Notes: generated from the sequence alone by a model not told the origin. Numbered from the stretch's first letter, positions 27,496 to 38,302 are shown. The stretch: DNA of 64,000 nucleotides from Campylobacter fetus subsp. testudinum 03-427 (GCA_000495505.1 CP006833.1:372001-436000); one strand, 5' to 3'. Program-made: numbers and translations.

Positions 27496-28215
27496 TTATT
27501 TTACAGTTGCAAGTTTGCGTCTCATGTACGCTATCTTACTTTGTAACGGAAGGTGCTTAGGACAGTTATCTTCACAACCTAGCAAGCTCATACAACCAAA
27601 TACTCCGTTGTCATCGCCTACTAACTCGTAGAAGTCTGCATCGCTTCTGTTATCTAGTGGATCAACTTTAAATCTAGCTACACGGTTAAGTCCCACTGCG
27701 CCGATAAAATCAGGTCTCATAAGTGCAGTTCCACAACTCGCCACACAGATACCACACTCGATACAACGATCAAGCTCGAATGTCTCTTGAGCAGCTTCAG
27801 GCTCTACTTTTTCTTCCATTTTGCTGATATCTGTTTCTTTGTTCGTATGTATCCAGCTCTCTACTCTTTTACTCATAGCGTTCATCCAGTTACCAGTATC
27901 AACGCTAAGATCTTTTAATAGTTTAAACGCTGGCATAGGCATAAGCTCTATAACGCCGCTTGGATAGTCTTTTGTAAGAGTTCTACAAGCAAGCTGAGGA
28001 CGACCATTTACGACCATACCGCAGCTTCCACAGATACCGGCACGACATACGAAGTCAAAGCTAAGACCCGGATCAAATTTTTCTCTGATTTGGTTTAGCG
28101 CGATAAAAAGCGTCATACCATCTGTTTCTTCTAGCTCATACTCAGCAAAGTGCGGTTTGCTGACTTTGCTTAACGGATTGTACTTAAATGCTCTTATTTT
28201 TATTTTCCTACTCAT
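27496..28215 (-). CDS. frdB: Fumarate reductase iron-sulfur subunit FrdB
   Basis: The start at ATG 28215 (239 residues) overlaps frdA by 8 bp and has an AGGAA ribosome site; an upstream ATG at 28236 would only add seven residues. Three cluster motifs are visible: [2Fe-2S] in [10 protein letters not shown] plus a later Cys (RPQLAC), [4Fe-4S] [11 protein letters not shown], and the [3Fe-4S] region [14 protein letters not shown]. The subunit passes electrons from the FrdC haems to the FAD of FrdA on the cytoplasmic face. The order frdC-frdA-frdB is that of C. jejuni and Wolinella. Confidence 0.96.
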   Translation of the reverse strand: MSRKIKIRAFKYNPLSKVSKPHFAEYELEETDGMTLFIALNQIREKFDPGLSFDFVCRAGICGSCGMVVNGRPQLACRTLTKDYPSGVIELMPMPAFKLLKDLSVDTGNWMNAMSKRVESWIHTNKETDISKMEEKVEPEAAQETFELDRCIECGICVASCGTALMRPDFIGAVGLNRVARFKVDPLDNRSDADFYELVGDDNGVFGCMSLLGCEDNCPKHLPLQSKIAYMRRKLATVK

Positions 28216-30196
28216 AGCCAATTCCTGCTCTTTCATTTAATGCTTTGTATTTTGGTTGAAGCTCATAATGCATAAGAGCCTTTTGGATCTCATGTCTTGA
28301 TTTTCCTTCAGCTTCTAGTTTTGCTCTTAAGGTATCGACTTCTTCTTGACGTTTTGTCGATAACGGATTTTCTATGATATTGCCTTTTGCGCCATATCCA
28401 CGGAATGCAGGCGGCATCTCCATTTTCATAATATCAAGCTCTTCGTACTCGACTGTTGGCATAGTGTCGCCTTCTTTCCAGCTTGTAAGAGTTCTTTTAC
28501 ACCAGTTAAGATCATCACGTTTTGGATAGTCTTCTCTATAGTGTGCGCCACGGCTTTCAGTTCTAAGAAGTGCTCCATAAGCAACGCAAAGTGCAAGTTT
28601 AAGCATCATAGGAACGCGGTAAGCTTCTTCAAGTTCAGGATTACCAAATAACTCTTTGTTGCTTAGTTTTACATTTGTTGATTCTTTGTAAAGCTCTTCA
28701 AGCTCTTTTACGGCTTTTGAAAGTCCATCGCCTGTTCTAAAGATAGCAACGTGTTCCCACATGATATCTTTCATTTTGTTTTTTATCTCAAATACGTTAT
28801 ATTTTCCGTCTTTATTCAAAAGCTCTTTTAGGTAACTTTCTGTTTTATTTACGAATTTTTCTAAAGTTTGTGTTTTAATATCGACTTCGTTATTTTGACA
28901 ATAATCAGCAAAGTAATCACCGACTATCATACCACTAACTACGGTTTCAGCAACGCTGTTTCCACCAAGTCTGTTAAATCCATGCATATCCCAACAAGCT
29001 GCTTCACCACAACTAAATAGACCTTTTAGAGTTTGGCTCTCACCAGTTGGTTTTACGCGAATTCCACCCATAGAGTAGTGTTGCATAGGAAGGATCGGAG
29101 CCCAGCCTTTTGGACCCTCATCAGCAGGATCTATACCGTTGAAAATTTGGCAAATTTCTTGAACGTCACGTAAGTTTTTCTCGATATGCTCACGTCCAAG
29201 TATGCTGATATCTAACCATACGTGTTCTCCATAAGGACTTTTTACACCTTTACCATTTCTGATGTGCTCCATTATACGGCGGCTAACAACGTCACGGCTA
29301 GCAAGTTCTTTTTTCTCAGGCTCATAATCAGGCATAAAGCGATATCCATCGACATCTCTTAGTAGTCCGCCATCGCCTCTACAACCTTCAGTTAAAAGGA
29401 TACCAGATGGAACGATAGGAGTTGGGTGGAACTGAACTGCTTCCATATTTCCTAGTTTTGCGATACCTGTTTCAAGAGCGATAGCAGCGCCGATACCCTC
29501 ACAGATGACTGCGTTTGTAGTGTGTTTATAAATTCTACCATAACCACCTGTTGCTATAAGAGTTCCTTTTGCGACATAAGCAGTTATCTCTCCTGTCACA
29601 AGGTCACGAACTATAGCACCATAACAACGGTTGTTTTCGTGAATAAGAGCTATAGCTTCTTTTCTATCATGAACTTCAACATTGTGTTTTAAAGCTTCGT
29701 TTGCAACGCCAAATAGCATTGTATGCCCAGTAGCGTCAGCAGTAAAACATGTTCTCCATTTTTTAGTACCACCAAAGTCACGACTATGGATAAGTCCATG
29801 AACTTCTTCTTTTTCATCTATAGTTGTTTTTTGCGCATTTATAATAGCGCTTCTTTTACCTTTTGTTATACGAGTCCAAGGCACGCCCCAGCTTGCTAAC
29901 TCACGTATGGCTTTTGGAGCAGTTTGAACGAACATTCTAGCAACTTCTTGATCGCAACCCCAGTCGCTACCTTTTACAGTATCTGCGAAATGAACGTCTT
30001 CATTGTCTCCTTCACTCATTTTTGAGTTACCAAGACTTGCTTGCATACCGCCTTGCGCTGCTGCTGAGTGACTTCTTTTTACAGGACAAAGACTCAAAAC
30101 TACGGTGCTAAGTCCTTTTTCTCCAGCAGCAACCGCCGCTCTAAGACCAGCTAAACCACCGCCGATTACTAGTGCATCATAATATTTTACATTCAT
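28208..30196 (-). CDS. frdA: Fumarate reductase flavoprotein subunit FrdA
   Basis: This 662-residue catalytic subunit reduces fumarate to succinate with menaquinol-derived electrons, and in Campylobacter can also work as succinate dehydrogenase. It has [17 protein letters not shown] (FAD dinucleotide fold), [15 protein letters not shown] with the covalently flavinylated His near residue 43, and [20 protein letters not shown] plus [10 protein letters not shown] with the catalytic arginines. The stop overlaps frdB by 8 bp and the start overlaps frdC by 4 bp. The length and sequence match the Wolinella-type FrdA rather than the MfrA paralogue, which would carry a Tat signal. Confidence 0.97.
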   Translation of the reverse strand: MNVKYYDALVIGGGLAGLRAAVAAGEKGLSTVVLSLCPVKRSHSAAAQGGMQASLGNSKMSEGDNEDVHFADTVKGSDWGCDQEVARMFVQTAPKAIRELASWGVPWTRITKGKRSAIINAQKTTIDEKEEVHGLIHSRDFGGTKKWRTCFTADATGHTMLFGVANEALKHNVEVHDRKEAIALIHENNRCYGAIVRDLVTGEITAYVAKGTLIATGGYGRIYKHTTNAVICEGIGAAIALETGIAKLGNMEAVQFHPTPIVPSGILLTEGCRGDGGLLRDVDGYRFMPDYEPEKKELASRDVVSRRIMEHIRNGKGVKSPYGEHVWLDISILGREHIEKNLRDVQEICQIFNGIDPADEGPKGWAPILPMQHYSMGGIRVKPTGESQTLKGLFSCGEAACWDMHGFNRLGGNSVAETVVSGMIVGDYFADYCQNNEVDIKTQTLEKFVNKTESYLKELLNKDGKYNVFEIKNKMKDIMWEHVAIFRTGDGLSKAVKELEELYKESTNVKLSNKELFGNPELEEAYRVPMMLKLALCVAYGALLRTESRGAHYREDYPKRDDLNWCKRTLTSWKEGDTMPTVEYEELDIMKMEMPPAFRGYGAKGNIIENPLSTKRQEEVDTLRAKLEAEGKSRHEIQKALMHYELQPKYKALNERAGIGYE

Positions 30197-30969
30197 ACTC
30201 TTACTCCGTTGCTAGGTATTTGAAAAACTTGCGTCGTTTTCCAATTTCCAGTTGTGTAGTTGTTATAGCCTATTTTTAAGAAAGCTGCTAAACTAAGTAG
30301 CCCAAGGACTATGAAAAATACGCTTAAGATCCATTTTGCTTTTTTAAGTTTTTTTCTAGATTCTTTTGCGTTGTTTCCTTCAAACCAACCCCATTTTACG
30401 CATAGTCTATATAAACCTATGCTTCCATGAAGCTCAACGGCAAAAAGCAGTACCAAATAAAACAACCACATAAAGTGACTAAACACTCTTTGTGAGCTAA
30501 AATCAGCACTGAGTTTGTCAGAGTTTGTAATGATTATGATAAGGTGGGCAGATGCTAGGAAGAACATTATAAAACCTGTACAGGCTTGTATCCACCAAAG
30601 CGTTGTATCTTCGTGTTTCATACGTACAGTATGAGCACGATAAATTTGCCACTGTCTAAAGTTTATTGGCATTTTTCTCATACCAAGTGCAGCGTGTATA
30701 AAAAATATAACAAACACGCCAGCTGCTATGAAGCTAGTAACATAGCTCATATTTGGAGAATCAGAAATAAATCTTAGCTCTAATAAGTGAACGATAGCGT
30801 TAAACGCATTATCACTAATCAGTATTGTGGATACAAAAAGCATATGTAGCCACATAAAAAGCCCAAGAAATAATCCCGTGCCACTTTGGATAAGGTCGAG
30901 TCTGGCAGGAATTCTACTTTTTTTGCCACTCTCGCTTATACCAAGAAACCATTCGATTTGCTTACTCAT
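30193..30969 (-). CDS. frdC: Fumarate reductase dihaem cytochrome b subunit FrdC
   Basis: The 258-residue membrane anchor has five transmembrane helices and oxidises menaquinol. Haem-ligand histidines appear at H42, H92, H142 and H181, almost the same positions as the four ligands of Wolinella succinogenes FrdC. The Glu before H181 (FAVELHG) corresponds to the residue implicated in the Wolinella E-pathway. The gene heads frdCAB behind a strong AAAAGGGGAG ribosome site. The upstream 261-bp gap to lgt is extremely AT-rich and should hold the frd promoter. Confidence 0.97.
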   Translation of the reverse strand: MSKQIEWFLGISESGKKSRIPARLDLIQSGTGLFLGLFMWLHMLFVSTILISDNAFNAIVHLLELRFISDSPNMSYVTSFIAAGVFVIFFIHAALGMRKMPINFRQWQIYRAHTVRMKHEDTTLWWIQACTGFIMFFLASAHLIIIITNSDKLSADFSSQRVFSHFMWLFYLVLLFAVELHGSIGLYRLCVKWGWFEGNNAKESRKKLKKAKWILSVFFIVLGLLSLAAFLKIGYNNYTTGNWKTTQVFQIPSNGVRV

Positions 30970-31230
30970 AAGCTCCCCTTTTGGAAAAAATTATCTAATC
31001 GCGATAATTATACTCTATGAAAACTTGAAGTAAAATTAAATATTTATTTAATTTATCGATTAAAAGTTACTGCTATATAGCATTTTTAGTTGAATTTTAT
31101 ATTGAGTTAAAAAATCGTAATATAATATATTTTAATTAATTTTATTTTAAAGAATTATTTAATTTTGAAAATAATTAATTTAAATTTAAAAATATCAATA
31201 TTTAGATAAATAAATTTTATAAAATAAAAT

Positions 31231-32067
31231 TTATCTTTTAGTTTTTACTCTTTTTAATTTTAATTTTAAATTTAAATATATCACAAGACCAAATACAAAC
31301 ATAAAAATTGATAAAATTTGACCCATACTCATACCAAAAGCAACAAATCCTATGCCAAAATCCGGCTCTCTATAAAATTCACTGATAAATCTAGCAACAG
31401 TGTAAAGCATCGCATACATAGCTATCAGTTCGCCATCAAATTTCTTAAATTTCCTATAAAAATAGAGTATAGCAAACACTACAACACCTTCTAAAAACGC
31501 TTCATATAGTTGGCTTGGATGTCTTAGTTGCCCAGCTACCATTACGCCCCACGGCTCATCTGTAACTCTGCCAAATAACTCTTGGTTTAAAAAGTTGCCT
31601 ATACGGCCAAAAACATATCCTAAAGGTACGGAAATGGCCACAAGATCTAGCAACATCCATATATTTTGTTTCTGTTTTTTACAAAATAGTAATGTAGCTA
31701 TGATAAATCCGATAACTGCTCCATGATAGCTCATGCCGCGAATTCCTACAAACTCGCCATTATGGAATGGATTAAAAATTTCCCACGGTTTGAATAGATA
31801 GTAGCTGCTATTTGGATCATAAATTACAATATATCCGATTCTTGCGCCGAGTATAACGCCTATTTCCACCCAAAAGAAGTAATTATCAAGGAGTGAGTTT
31901 GATATATTTAATTTATCTTTTTTTGCAAAATATTTGGCTGCCATTAAAGCTACTATGAGAGCTAAAACGTACATTATACCATACCAATGAACGCTTAGAC
32001 CAAATATCTCAAACGCCACTGGGTTCATATTTTGATAGATTAAATTCCAGCTACTTAAATTATTCAA
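31231..32067 (-). CDS. lgt: Prolipoprotein diacylglyceryl transferase
   Basis: The 278-residue, seven-helix inner membrane enzyme transfers diacylglycerol from phosphatidylglycerol to the lipobox Cys. The signature [17 protein letters not shown] is intact, and the conserved YHGAVIGF segment carries the catalytic-region His. [12 protein letters not shown] matches the family's C-terminal third. The start overlaps the preceding TorD-like gene by 8 bp, making it the last gene of a long minus-strand run. An internal ATG (residue 14) is an alternative start. Confidence 0.95.
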   Translation of the reverse strand: MNNLSSWNLIYQNMNPVAFEIFGLSVHWYGIMYVLALIVALMAAKYFAKKDKLNISNSLLDNYFFWVEIGVILGARIGYIVIYDPNSSYYLFKPWEIFNPFHNGEFVGIRGMSYHGAVIGFIIATLLFCKKQKQNIWMLLDLVAISVPLGYVFGRIGNFLNQELFGRVTDEPWGVMVAGQLRHPSQLYEAFLEGVVVFAILYFYRKFKKFDGELIAMYAMLYTVARFISEFYREPDFGIGFVAFGMSMGQILSIFMFVFGLVIYLNLKLKLKRVKTKR

Positions 32068-32611
32068 TTTCCATCCTTAAGCCTAATGTAGATTTTAAAA
32101 TTTTGCAATAGTCTATCAAAAACTCTCCAAGAGCCTTATAGTAGTACGTTTTTGCGTTATATCTTATAAATTTAGCAAATAAAACAGTGCTTGGTAACAG
32201 ATATTCGCTTAGATAAAGCCCTAAAAGTGCGTGAGATTTATCATTCGTATCATTTTTTAAGATAGCACTTAGCAAGGCTAGCATATTTGATATATGAGAT
32301 GATTTTAGCTCTTTAAAAGGTTTGTTGAAGTTTATGGATTTGTAAAACTCATCTACTTTTTCTTCGCTAACTTGCTTGAAAAACTTCAGCACACACGCTC
32401 CGCCAAATGACGCAAGGTCGCTTTCTATACTATTTGTATCATCTGTTTGTAGTGCTTTTTGCCAAAGCTCTAGACCTTTTTCATTTTCGATATTTTCTGT
32501 TTTTATAACCCAGCTATTTGTGAGTTTTTTTAAATTTTCTTCGTTCATAGCTTTTGCGAAATTATTTGCGAATATAAGAGCTATGATAGAGTAAGCTTGT
32601 GATACTTTCAT
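32060..32611 (-). CDS. TorD/DmsD-family molybdoenzyme chaperone-like protein
   Basis: The 183-residue protein is all-helical and lacks signal or membrane segments. Its C-terminal third, [20 protein letters not shown] followed by [15 protein letters not shown], resembles the TorD/DmsD family pattern, where a helix with P, F and aromatic residues is followed by a 'fY..l...l..f' helix. Such chaperones bind Tat leaders of molybdoenzymes and escort cofactor loading. The Tat-targeted molybdoenzyme at 43410 is the natural client in this window but lies 11 kb away. The family call rests on pattern recognition only. The gene overlaps lgt and follows the polymerase gene by 58 bp. Confidence 0.55.
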   Translation of the reverse strand: MKVSQAYSIIALIFANNFAKAMNEENLKKLTNSWVIKTENIENEKGLELWQKALQTDDTNSIESDLASFGGACVLKFFKQVSEEKVDEFYKSINFNKPFKELKSSHISNMLALLSAILKNDTNDKSHALLGLYLSEYLLPSTVLFAKFIRYNAKTYYYKALGEFLIDYCKILKSTLGLRMEIE

Positions 32612-32669
32612 TTTTTGCCACCTTTTTATAAATTTAAAACTCTATTTATGAAATTATACAAAACCTTGC

Positions 32670-33812
32670 TTAAATCTCACCACCGCTTTTGATCGCATTT
32701 ACTCCATACTTTAACCGAATTTTTGCTAGAGTATCGCTTATAGTTTTATCTTTTTTATCTTGAATATCAAAAAGAGACATTTGCGTTTTTTGGTTTAATC
32801 CTCCTACGCCAACGCTAAGATATGTTATAGCAAAATCACTCGTTTTATCATACTTGAGAAATAACTCTTTTATACTTGTTTCTAAGAGTTTTTGTGTGAA
32901 AATAGAGTGCTTTGTAACGCTTGCATTTATGCTCTGGTTGTTTTTATATTTGATTTTGAGTTCAAATTTAGTCGGATTTAATCCTAACATAAATACTTCA
33001 AAACTAACATATCTGCAAAGCACCATAAGCCTTTTTTCTATGACTTTTCTATCGCTTATCTCTTTAAAAGTTCTTGCTATGCAAAGTGATTTTCGTGGTC
33101 TGTTTTTGTAAATTTGATCTCTGCTTTTTCCGCAAATTCTACTATAAAGCACTAAACCGTTTTTGCCTAGCTTTTCAAATATTTTTTGAGCGTTAAACGC
33201 ATCTTTTATATAGACGACGCCGTGAGATTTTAAGAAATTTTCAGCACTTTTGCCAACTCCTGGAAACATTTTTATCTCATAGTTTTGTATTTCAGAAATA
33301 TCGTTTATAACTTTGATTTTAGACGGTTTTGCTAAATTTGTTGCGAATTTAGCTATAAATTTATTTTCACTTATGCCTATACTAGATGGGAGTTTGAGCT
33401 CATTTTTTATTCTATTTTGTAGAGTTTTTGCGAAATTTAATGGATCATTTTCAAATTTAGTTCCTTTTAAATTTAGAAAAAATTCGTCTATGCTATACTT
33501 TTCAATCTCATCAGTATAGTCTAAAAGTAGCTTAAAAAGGTTATTTGAAAGAGTTTTGTATAGATTAAAATTTGTAGGTAGTATAATTATATTTGGATAG
33601 ATTTTTCTAGCTATGCTTGAGTGCATAGTACAACCAATACCAAGTTTTCTAGCTTCATAACTAGCACTTACTATAACTCCACTTTCTATAAAATCGCCAA
33701 ATATATCTGTTTTGTTTCCTCCTGCTACTGCTACGACTTTACCATTTAAATCAGGATCGGCGACTCTGGAGGCGGAAACAAAAAAACAGTCTAAATCTAT
33801 ATGTAAAAACAT
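32670..33812 (-). CDS. Y-family DNA polymerase (DinB/UmuC-like)
   Basis: This 380-residue translesion polymerase has palm motif MFLHIDLDCFFVSAS with the first catalytic Asp, VVAVAGG and SASYEARKLGI finger residues, and the second catalytic motif EKYSIDEFFL. A helix-hairpin-helix follows (FPGVGKSAENFLKSHGV). Near the C-terminus QMSLF is a good beta-clamp binding pentapeptide. All key residues are present, so the enzyme looks active. It sits 2 bp after copA, in a run of unrelated genes. I do not see a LexA-type operator, and Campylobacter generally lacks LexA. Confidence 0.9.
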   Translation of the reverse strand: MFLHIDLDCFFVSASRVADPDLNGKVVAVAGGNKTDIFGDFIESGVIVSASYEARKLGIGCTMHSSIARKIYPNIIILPTNFNLYKTLSNNLFKLLLDYTDEIEKYSIDEFFLNLKGTKFENDPLNFAKTLQNRIKNELKLPSSIGISENKFIAKFATNLAKPSKIKVINDISEIQNYEIKMFPGVGKSAENFLKSHGVVYIKDAFNAQKIFEKLGKNGLVLYSRICGKSRDQIYKNRPRKSLCIARTFKEISDRKVIEKRLMVLCRYVSFEVFMLGLNPTKFELKIKYKNNQSINASVTKHSIFTQKLLETSIKELFLKYDKTSDFAITYLSVGVGGLNQKTQMSLFDIQDKKDKTISDTLAKIRLKYGVNAIKSGGEI

Positions 33813-33814
33813 AC

Positions 33815-35974
33815 TTAGAACTTCATAATTCTTAGTCTAAGCGAGTTTAAAACTACACTAACTGAGCTTATACTCATAGCAAGCGCCGCATACATAGGAG
33901 TTAAAAGTAGTCCAAAAAATGGATATAAAATTCCGGCAGCTACTGGGATACAAAGTATGTTATAAATAGACGCCCACGCTAGATTTTCTTTTATTACTTT
34001 CATTGTATTTGTAGCTAAATTTATAGAAAATAAAACTGATTTTAGGTCGTTTTTTATAAGTATGATATCGCCTACGTCTTTTGCTATATCGCTTCCACTA
34101 CTCATAGCTATACCGATATCCGCAGCTTTTAGAGGAGGCGCATCGTTTATACCATCTCCTATGAAAATGACTTTTGAACCATCTTTTTTTAAAGAGTTTA
34201 TAATCTCAAATTTACCATCAGGCAAAACTCCTGCTATGACTTTGTCTATCTCAAGCTCTTTTGCTACGACGAGTGCTGTTTTTTCATTGTCTCCTGTTAG
34301 CATAACTGGGATTATACCAAGATCTTTTATCTCTTTTATACTCTGCTTTGCATCGTCTTTTATGGTATCGCTAAGAGTTATATAGCCTTTGTATTGTCTG
34401 TTTATCGCTACTAATACTATTCCAAAACCACTATCTAAAATATTGTTAATCTCATTTAGATGCTCACTGCTGATATCTATATCAAATGAGTTTAAAAGCT
34501 TTATATTTCCTATTAAAATTTCCCCATCGTTTGCGTCTATTCCCATTCCAGGAATATTTTTAAATTTAAAACTTAAGCTTTTATCTATCTCATCAGGAGC
34601 GTATCTAACTATAGCTTTTGAAATAGGATGTTCGCTTAAAGCTTCGGCGTTTATGGCTATTTTTAGATCATCATTATTTAAATTTGTATTTACTACCGAA
34701 ATTTCACCTTTTGTAAGAGTGCCTGTTTTATCAAATACGGCGTATTTTATATCTTTCATTACTTCCATAACTTCTGGATTTTTGATTAAAATTCCATTTT
34801 TTGCACCTACTGATATCCCTGAAATGATAGCTATAGGCGTTGCTAAACCAAGAGCGCATGGGCATGATATGATAAGTACGCTTATGGCTGCTAAAATTCC
34901 TCTAGTAGGAGTATCTAACATCGTCCATATCAAAAAAGTTGCTATGCTTATGCTTATAACTGAAGGTACAAATATATTTGCTACTCTATCAGCGAGCCTT
35001 GATATAGGCATTTTTTGGCTACTAGCATTTGATAATAGATCTAAAATTTGTGATAATAAAGAGTCGCTATCTCGTTTTGTTACTTTGATATTTATATAGC
35101 CATTTGTGTTTAGAGTACCTGCATTTACGCTATCTCCGACACTTTTATAAACAGGCAAACTCTCTCCTGTTAGTGCTCCTGTGTCGATCTCTGCGCCTCC
35201 GCTTACTATGGTTCCATCACAAGGTATATTGTATCCGTTTTTTACGACTACTATATCTCCTATTTTTAGCTCACTAGTCGGTATAGATACGCTACTTCCG
35301 TCTTTTGTAAGAATAAGAGCTGTTTTTGGACTAAGATCCATAAGTGCTTTTAGATAATTTCCGGCTTTGATTTTTGATCTTTCTTCTAAAAATTTACCGA
35401 GCAGCACAAATGTTATTATCATTGATGCTCCACTAAAATACAGATATCTCATATTTTGCGGTATGATCTCTGGTGCTATAAATGTAACAATAGAGTACAA
35501 ATAAGCCATTAAAGTACCTAAAAATATAAGCACATTCATATCATAGTTTCTATTTTTCAATGAAGAGATCGCGTGTTTGTAAAAGCTAACTCCGCAGTAA
35601 AATATAACAATGCTTGTCAAAAGTAGCAAAAATAGAGATTTAAAGAAATTATCTTGTCCTGTCATTTCAAGTGCCATAGTAACTGTACTAAAAATCGCAG
35701 CTATAATTAACTTGTTTTTTAAATTTAGAACTTCTTTTTGCTTAGCAACTTCAAGCTCGTCATAATTTGCAGCGATTCCGTATCCTAGCTTTTTAATTTT
35801 CGATTTTATAGTCTCTAATCTGCTATTATCATCGATTTCAAATATTGCACTAGATTCTGCGAAGCTGACTTTAGAGCTTATAACTCCATCTAATTTTTTT
35901 GTACTTTTTTCTATAGCGTTAGCACAATTTACACACGTCATTCCAGTAATGTTTAATTTAACACTATTTGCCAA
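33815..35974 (-). CDS. copA: Copper-exporting P1B-type ATPase CopA
   Basis: The 719-residue inner membrane pump exports Cu(I). It has one N-terminal heavy-metal domain with GMTCVNCAN, transmembrane helices, TGESLPV (actuator), the metal-site CPC in SCPCALGLATP near residue 370, phosphorylation site DKTGTLTKG near 414, SEHPISKAI (HP locus) and GDGINDAPPLKAADIGIAM. The CPC plus single HMA indicate copper rather than zinc. It follows the copZ-like gene by 8 bp, as in Cj1162c-Cj1161c. A long open frame on the opposite strand (34389-35099) is a codon-bias shadow. Confidence 0.96.
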   Translation of the reverse strand: MANSVKLNITGMTCVNCANAIEKSTKKLDGVISSKVSFAESSAIFEIDDNSRLETIKSKIKKLGYGIAANYDELEVAKQKEVLNLKNKLIIAAIFSTVTMALEMTGQDNFFKSLFLLLLTSIVIFYCGVSFYKHAISSLKNRNYDMNVLIFLGTLMAYLYSIVTFIAPEIIPQNMRYLYFSGASMIITFVLLGKFLEERSKIKAGNYLKALMDLSPKTALILTKDGSSVSIPTSELKIGDIVVVKNGYNIPCDGTIVSGGAEIDTGALTGESLPVYKSVGDSVNAGTLNTNGYINIKVTKRDSDSLLSQILDLLSNASSQKMPISRLADRVANIFVPSVISISIATFLIWTMLDTPTRGILAAISVLIISCPCALGLATPIAIISGISVGAKNGILIKNPEVMEVMKDIKYAVFDKTGTLTKGEISVVNTNLNNDDLKIAINAEALSEHPISKAIVRYAPDEIDKSLSFKFKNIPGMGIDANDGEILIGNIKLLNSFDIDISSEHLNEINNILDSGFGIVLVAINRQYKGYITLSDTIKDDAKQSIKEIKDLGIIPVMLTGDNEKTALVVAKELEIDKVIAGVLPDGKFEIINSLKKDGSKVIFIGDGINDAPPLKAADIGIAMSSGSDIAKDVGDIILIKNDLKSVLFSINLATNTMKVIKENLAWASIYNILCIPVAAGILYPFFGLLLTPMYAALAMSISSVSVVLNSLRLRIMKF

Positions 35975-35982
35975 AGTAACTC

Positions 35983-36186
35983 CTAGTCTATTTCTTTTAT
36001 GACTTTATATCCTAAGTCTTCTAGTTCAGATTTAAATCTTTGCTTATCGCTATTTTGCAAATCACATCTTAGCGTTCGTGGATTTACGCTAAGATCTATT
36101 TCTATCTTACCAAAATCATCTTCTAATGAATTTTTTATCGTTTGCGCACACTTTTCGCAATGTATGTTATCTACTACAAATTTCAT
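35983..36186 (-). CDS. copZ: CopZ-like copper chaperone (HMA domain)
   Basis: The 67-residue single heavy-metal-associated domain has the beta-alpha-beta-beta-alpha-beta pattern. HCEKC is the metal site near residue 9, followed by a typical domain end (LGYKVIKE). It should carry Cu(I) to CopA in the cytoplasm. The start overlaps the acetyltransferase stop by 4 bp and the gene is 8 bp from copA. Confidence 0.88.
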   Translation of the reverse strand: MKFVVDNIHCEKCAQTIKNSLEDDFGKIEIDLSVNPRTLRCDLQNSDKQRFKSELEDLGYKVIKEID

Positions 36187-36740
36187 TTTATCTCCTTGAT
36201 CATATAGATGTATTTGTGATTTAGAATTTCTTTATTTCCACAAGGTTTAAATCCAACTCTCTCATAATAGTTTTTAACATCTGCTTTAGCCTCATCTACT
36301 ATAAGCGATAGATCTATACCAAGCTCTTTTGCACGTAAAAAACTAGCTTCTATAAGTTGTTTCGCCACTCCTTTTCCTCTATGATTTTCATCAACTGCTA
36401 TACTATCTATATATAACTCATTTTTTTTGGTATTGCATTCAACTGTAATATTTGGCTTAATTCCTATATTTTTTAGTCTATTTATAAATGGAGTATCAAG
36501 CTCTTTTGCTATTTTTGATTCATATATGCAAATAGCGCCTATAACTTCATTTTCAAATTCAAAAACTAAAATGTTTTCATAGCTTAAACGGTTATTCTGT
36601 GATATAAAAAACTCTTCTAAAATAGTATTTGAAATTTGAATATCCGTAGTGCCGCTAAGAGTAAATGCTATATCGTCCATTGCTAAATTTAGTAACTCTA
36701 TAACTCTTTTCGCATCATTTTTCGTAGCATTTCGTATCAT
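36183..36740 (-). CDS. GNAT-family N-acetyltransferase
   Basis: The 185-residue cytoplasmic enzyme has the GNAT fold: IRNATKNDAKRVIELL at the N-terminus, a central beta sheet (VFEFENEVIGAICIYES), the acetyl-CoA pyrophosphate loop HRGKGVAKQLI, and the terminal YYERVGFKPCG motif. The substrate is unknown. It is the first gene of the minus-strand run to lgt and overlaps copZ by 4 bp. A link to copper is not implied by the family. Confidence 0.9.
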   Translation of the reverse strand: MIRNATKNDAKRVIELLNLAMDDIAFTLSGTTDIQISNTILEEFFISQNNRLSYENILVFEFENEVIGAICIYESKIAKELDTPFINRLKNIGIKPNITVECNTKKNELYIDSIAVDENHRGKGVAKQLIEASFLRAKELGIDLSLIVDEAKADVKNYYERVGFKPCGNKEILNHKYIYMIKEIK

Positions 36741-37043
36741 TCTTAAATCCTTGATTTGCGTATTATATTTTTTTTGATTAAATTAATCATTAATATAAAA
36801 CATTACTAAATTTAATATAGTTTAATACCACATCAAATAACTGATTTTTAGGCTATTTTTATTAAATTTATATGTATTTGCTTGATTTTTTTAATACATT
36901 AAATATATAAAGATAATTTTATAAAAGTTTTGCAGCAAATATAATATATGCTAAATTTATTATATAGAAAAATAGATATTTTTGATTTTTAAAAGTTTTA
37001 TTTTGATACAATAGCGCAGTTTTTCACTAAAAAAGGTAATCTT
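36741..37043. other. AT-rich intergenic region between divergent units
   Basis: These 303 bp separate the divergent GNAT-copA run and the transporter gene. The sequence is very AT-rich, with repeated TTTAAT/ATTAAA words but no convincing gene, RNA or long repeat. The transporter promoter is at its right end. A promoter for the minus-strand run must lie near its left end but is not distinctive. Confidence 0.6.
37007..37012 (+). promoter_or_regulatory. Predicted -10 element of the serine-type transporter gene
   Basis: TACAAT after TTTATTTTGA gives an extended -10 of Campylobacter type, 31 bp before the TTG start codon. A ribosome site AAAAAGG follows. Confidence 0.5.
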
Positions 37044-38285
37044 TTGTACAAGTTTGATAAATTTAATAAATATGACCTTAGATGGACGATGTCGCTTTTT
37101 GGTACGGCGGTTGGAGCGGGAATTTTGTTTTTGCCTATAAAAGCTGGAGTGGGTGGGATTTGGCCTGTTTTTGTTATGGCTATTTTTGCTTTTCCGATGA
37201 CTTTTTTAAGCCATAGAGCTTTAGCTAGATTTTGCAACGCTTCTGCTAAAAAACAGAGTGATATAACAGATGTTTGCGAAGAGTATTTTGGTTTTAAGTG
37301 GGGTTATGTTATCACTTTTTTGTACTTTTTTGCGTTTTTTCCAGCTTGTATAATGTATGGTGTAGGTATAACAAATACCGTTATGAGTTTTATGACTTAT
37401 CAGCTTGGATTTGACGAGCTTAACCGTTTTTTGGTCTGTTTTATAGTTATAACTTTGATGATGTTTGTTATGATTTTTAATGAAGATCTAGTCATTAAAG
37501 TTTGTGAGTGGCTGGTTTATCCGCTTTGTGCTTTGCTCCTTATATTCTCTTTGTATCTTATTCCACACTGGAAATTTGACGTTTTTTCGTATGTGCCAAG
37601 TATAGAAAGCTTTGGTATAACTATATGGTTTGCGCTTCCAGTTTTAGCTTTTGCTTTTGAACATACGCCGGCTATCTCGACGTTTGCGCTTAGTATGGAG
37701 CGACATTATGGCGACAAACATAAAGATTATAAATGTAACCAAATTTTATTTTACAATGCTGGACTTTTGCTATTTTTCGTGATGTTTTTCGTGATTTCTT
37801 GCGTTATGAGTTTAGATAGAAATGATTTCTTGCTAGCTGCTGAGCAAAATATACCTATAGTAAGCTATTTTGCAAATAAATTAAATGAGCCACTTATCAG
37901 CTATTTTGGTCCTATTATCGCTATTTTGGCGATCGCTACGAGTTTTTTCGGGCATTATTTTGGTGCTAGAGAGGGATTAAACGGGCTTGTGCATAAGACT
38001 TGTGTTAAATTTGGTAAAAAAGAGCCAAATAAGAAAAAGATCGCTAAGATAACTGCTATATCCTTTTATATAGTTATGTTTGTTTTGTCGTATTTAAATC
38101 CTAGTATCTTAGGTATTATCGACACTTTAGCAGGTCCAGTGATCGCGGCGGTTCTGTTTTTACTACCGATGATCGGTATATATAACGTGCCTGCTCTTAA
38201 AAAATATAGAAGTAAATTTGCAGATCTGTTCGTGGTGCTGTTTGGAAGCGCGACGATACTGACTGTTTTGTTCAAAATATTTTAA
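37044..38285 (+). CDS. Amino acid transporter of the HAAAP family, SdaC-like (serine/proton)
   Basis: This 413-residue inner membrane carrier has 11 likely helices and starts at TTG 37044 behind AAAAAGG. LRWTMSLFGTAVGAGILFLP is the HAAAP/SdaC substrate-binding entry, and the rest follows the family (FAFEHTPAISTFALSMERHY, ATSFFGHYFGAREGLNG). In C. jejuni the paralogue SdaC imports serine next to the dehydratase SdaA. No dehydratase gene is here, so the substrate could be serine, threonine or another amino acid. It stands alone before yebC. Confidence 0.85.
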   Translation: MYKFDKFNKYDLRWTMSLFGTAVGAGILFLPIKAGVGGIWPVFVMAIFAFPMTFLSHRALARFCNASAKKQSDITDVCEEYFGFKWGYVITFLYFFAFFPACIMYGVGITNTVMSFMTYQLGFDELNRFLVCFIVITLMMFVMIFNEDLVIKVCEWLVYPLCALLLIFSLYLIPHWKFDVFSYVPSIESFGITIWFALPVLAFAFEHTPAISTFALSMERHYGDKHKDYKCNQILFYNAGLLLFFVMFFVISCVMSLDRNDFLLAAEQNIPIVSYFANKLNEPLISYFGPIIAILAIATSFFGHYFGAREGLNGLVHKTCVKFGKKEPNKKKIAKITAISFYIVMFVLSYLNPSILGIIDTLAGPVIAAVLFLLPMIGIYNVPALKKYRSKFADLFVVLFGSATILTVLFKIF

Positions 38286-38302
38286 ATTTAAATTTTATCT
38301 GA

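Noticed and set aside
34389-35099. 236-codon open frame on the plus strand inside copA
   Set aside because: It is antisense to a fully motif-complete CopA, is hydrophobic only because it mirrors the copA codons, and has no ribosome site.
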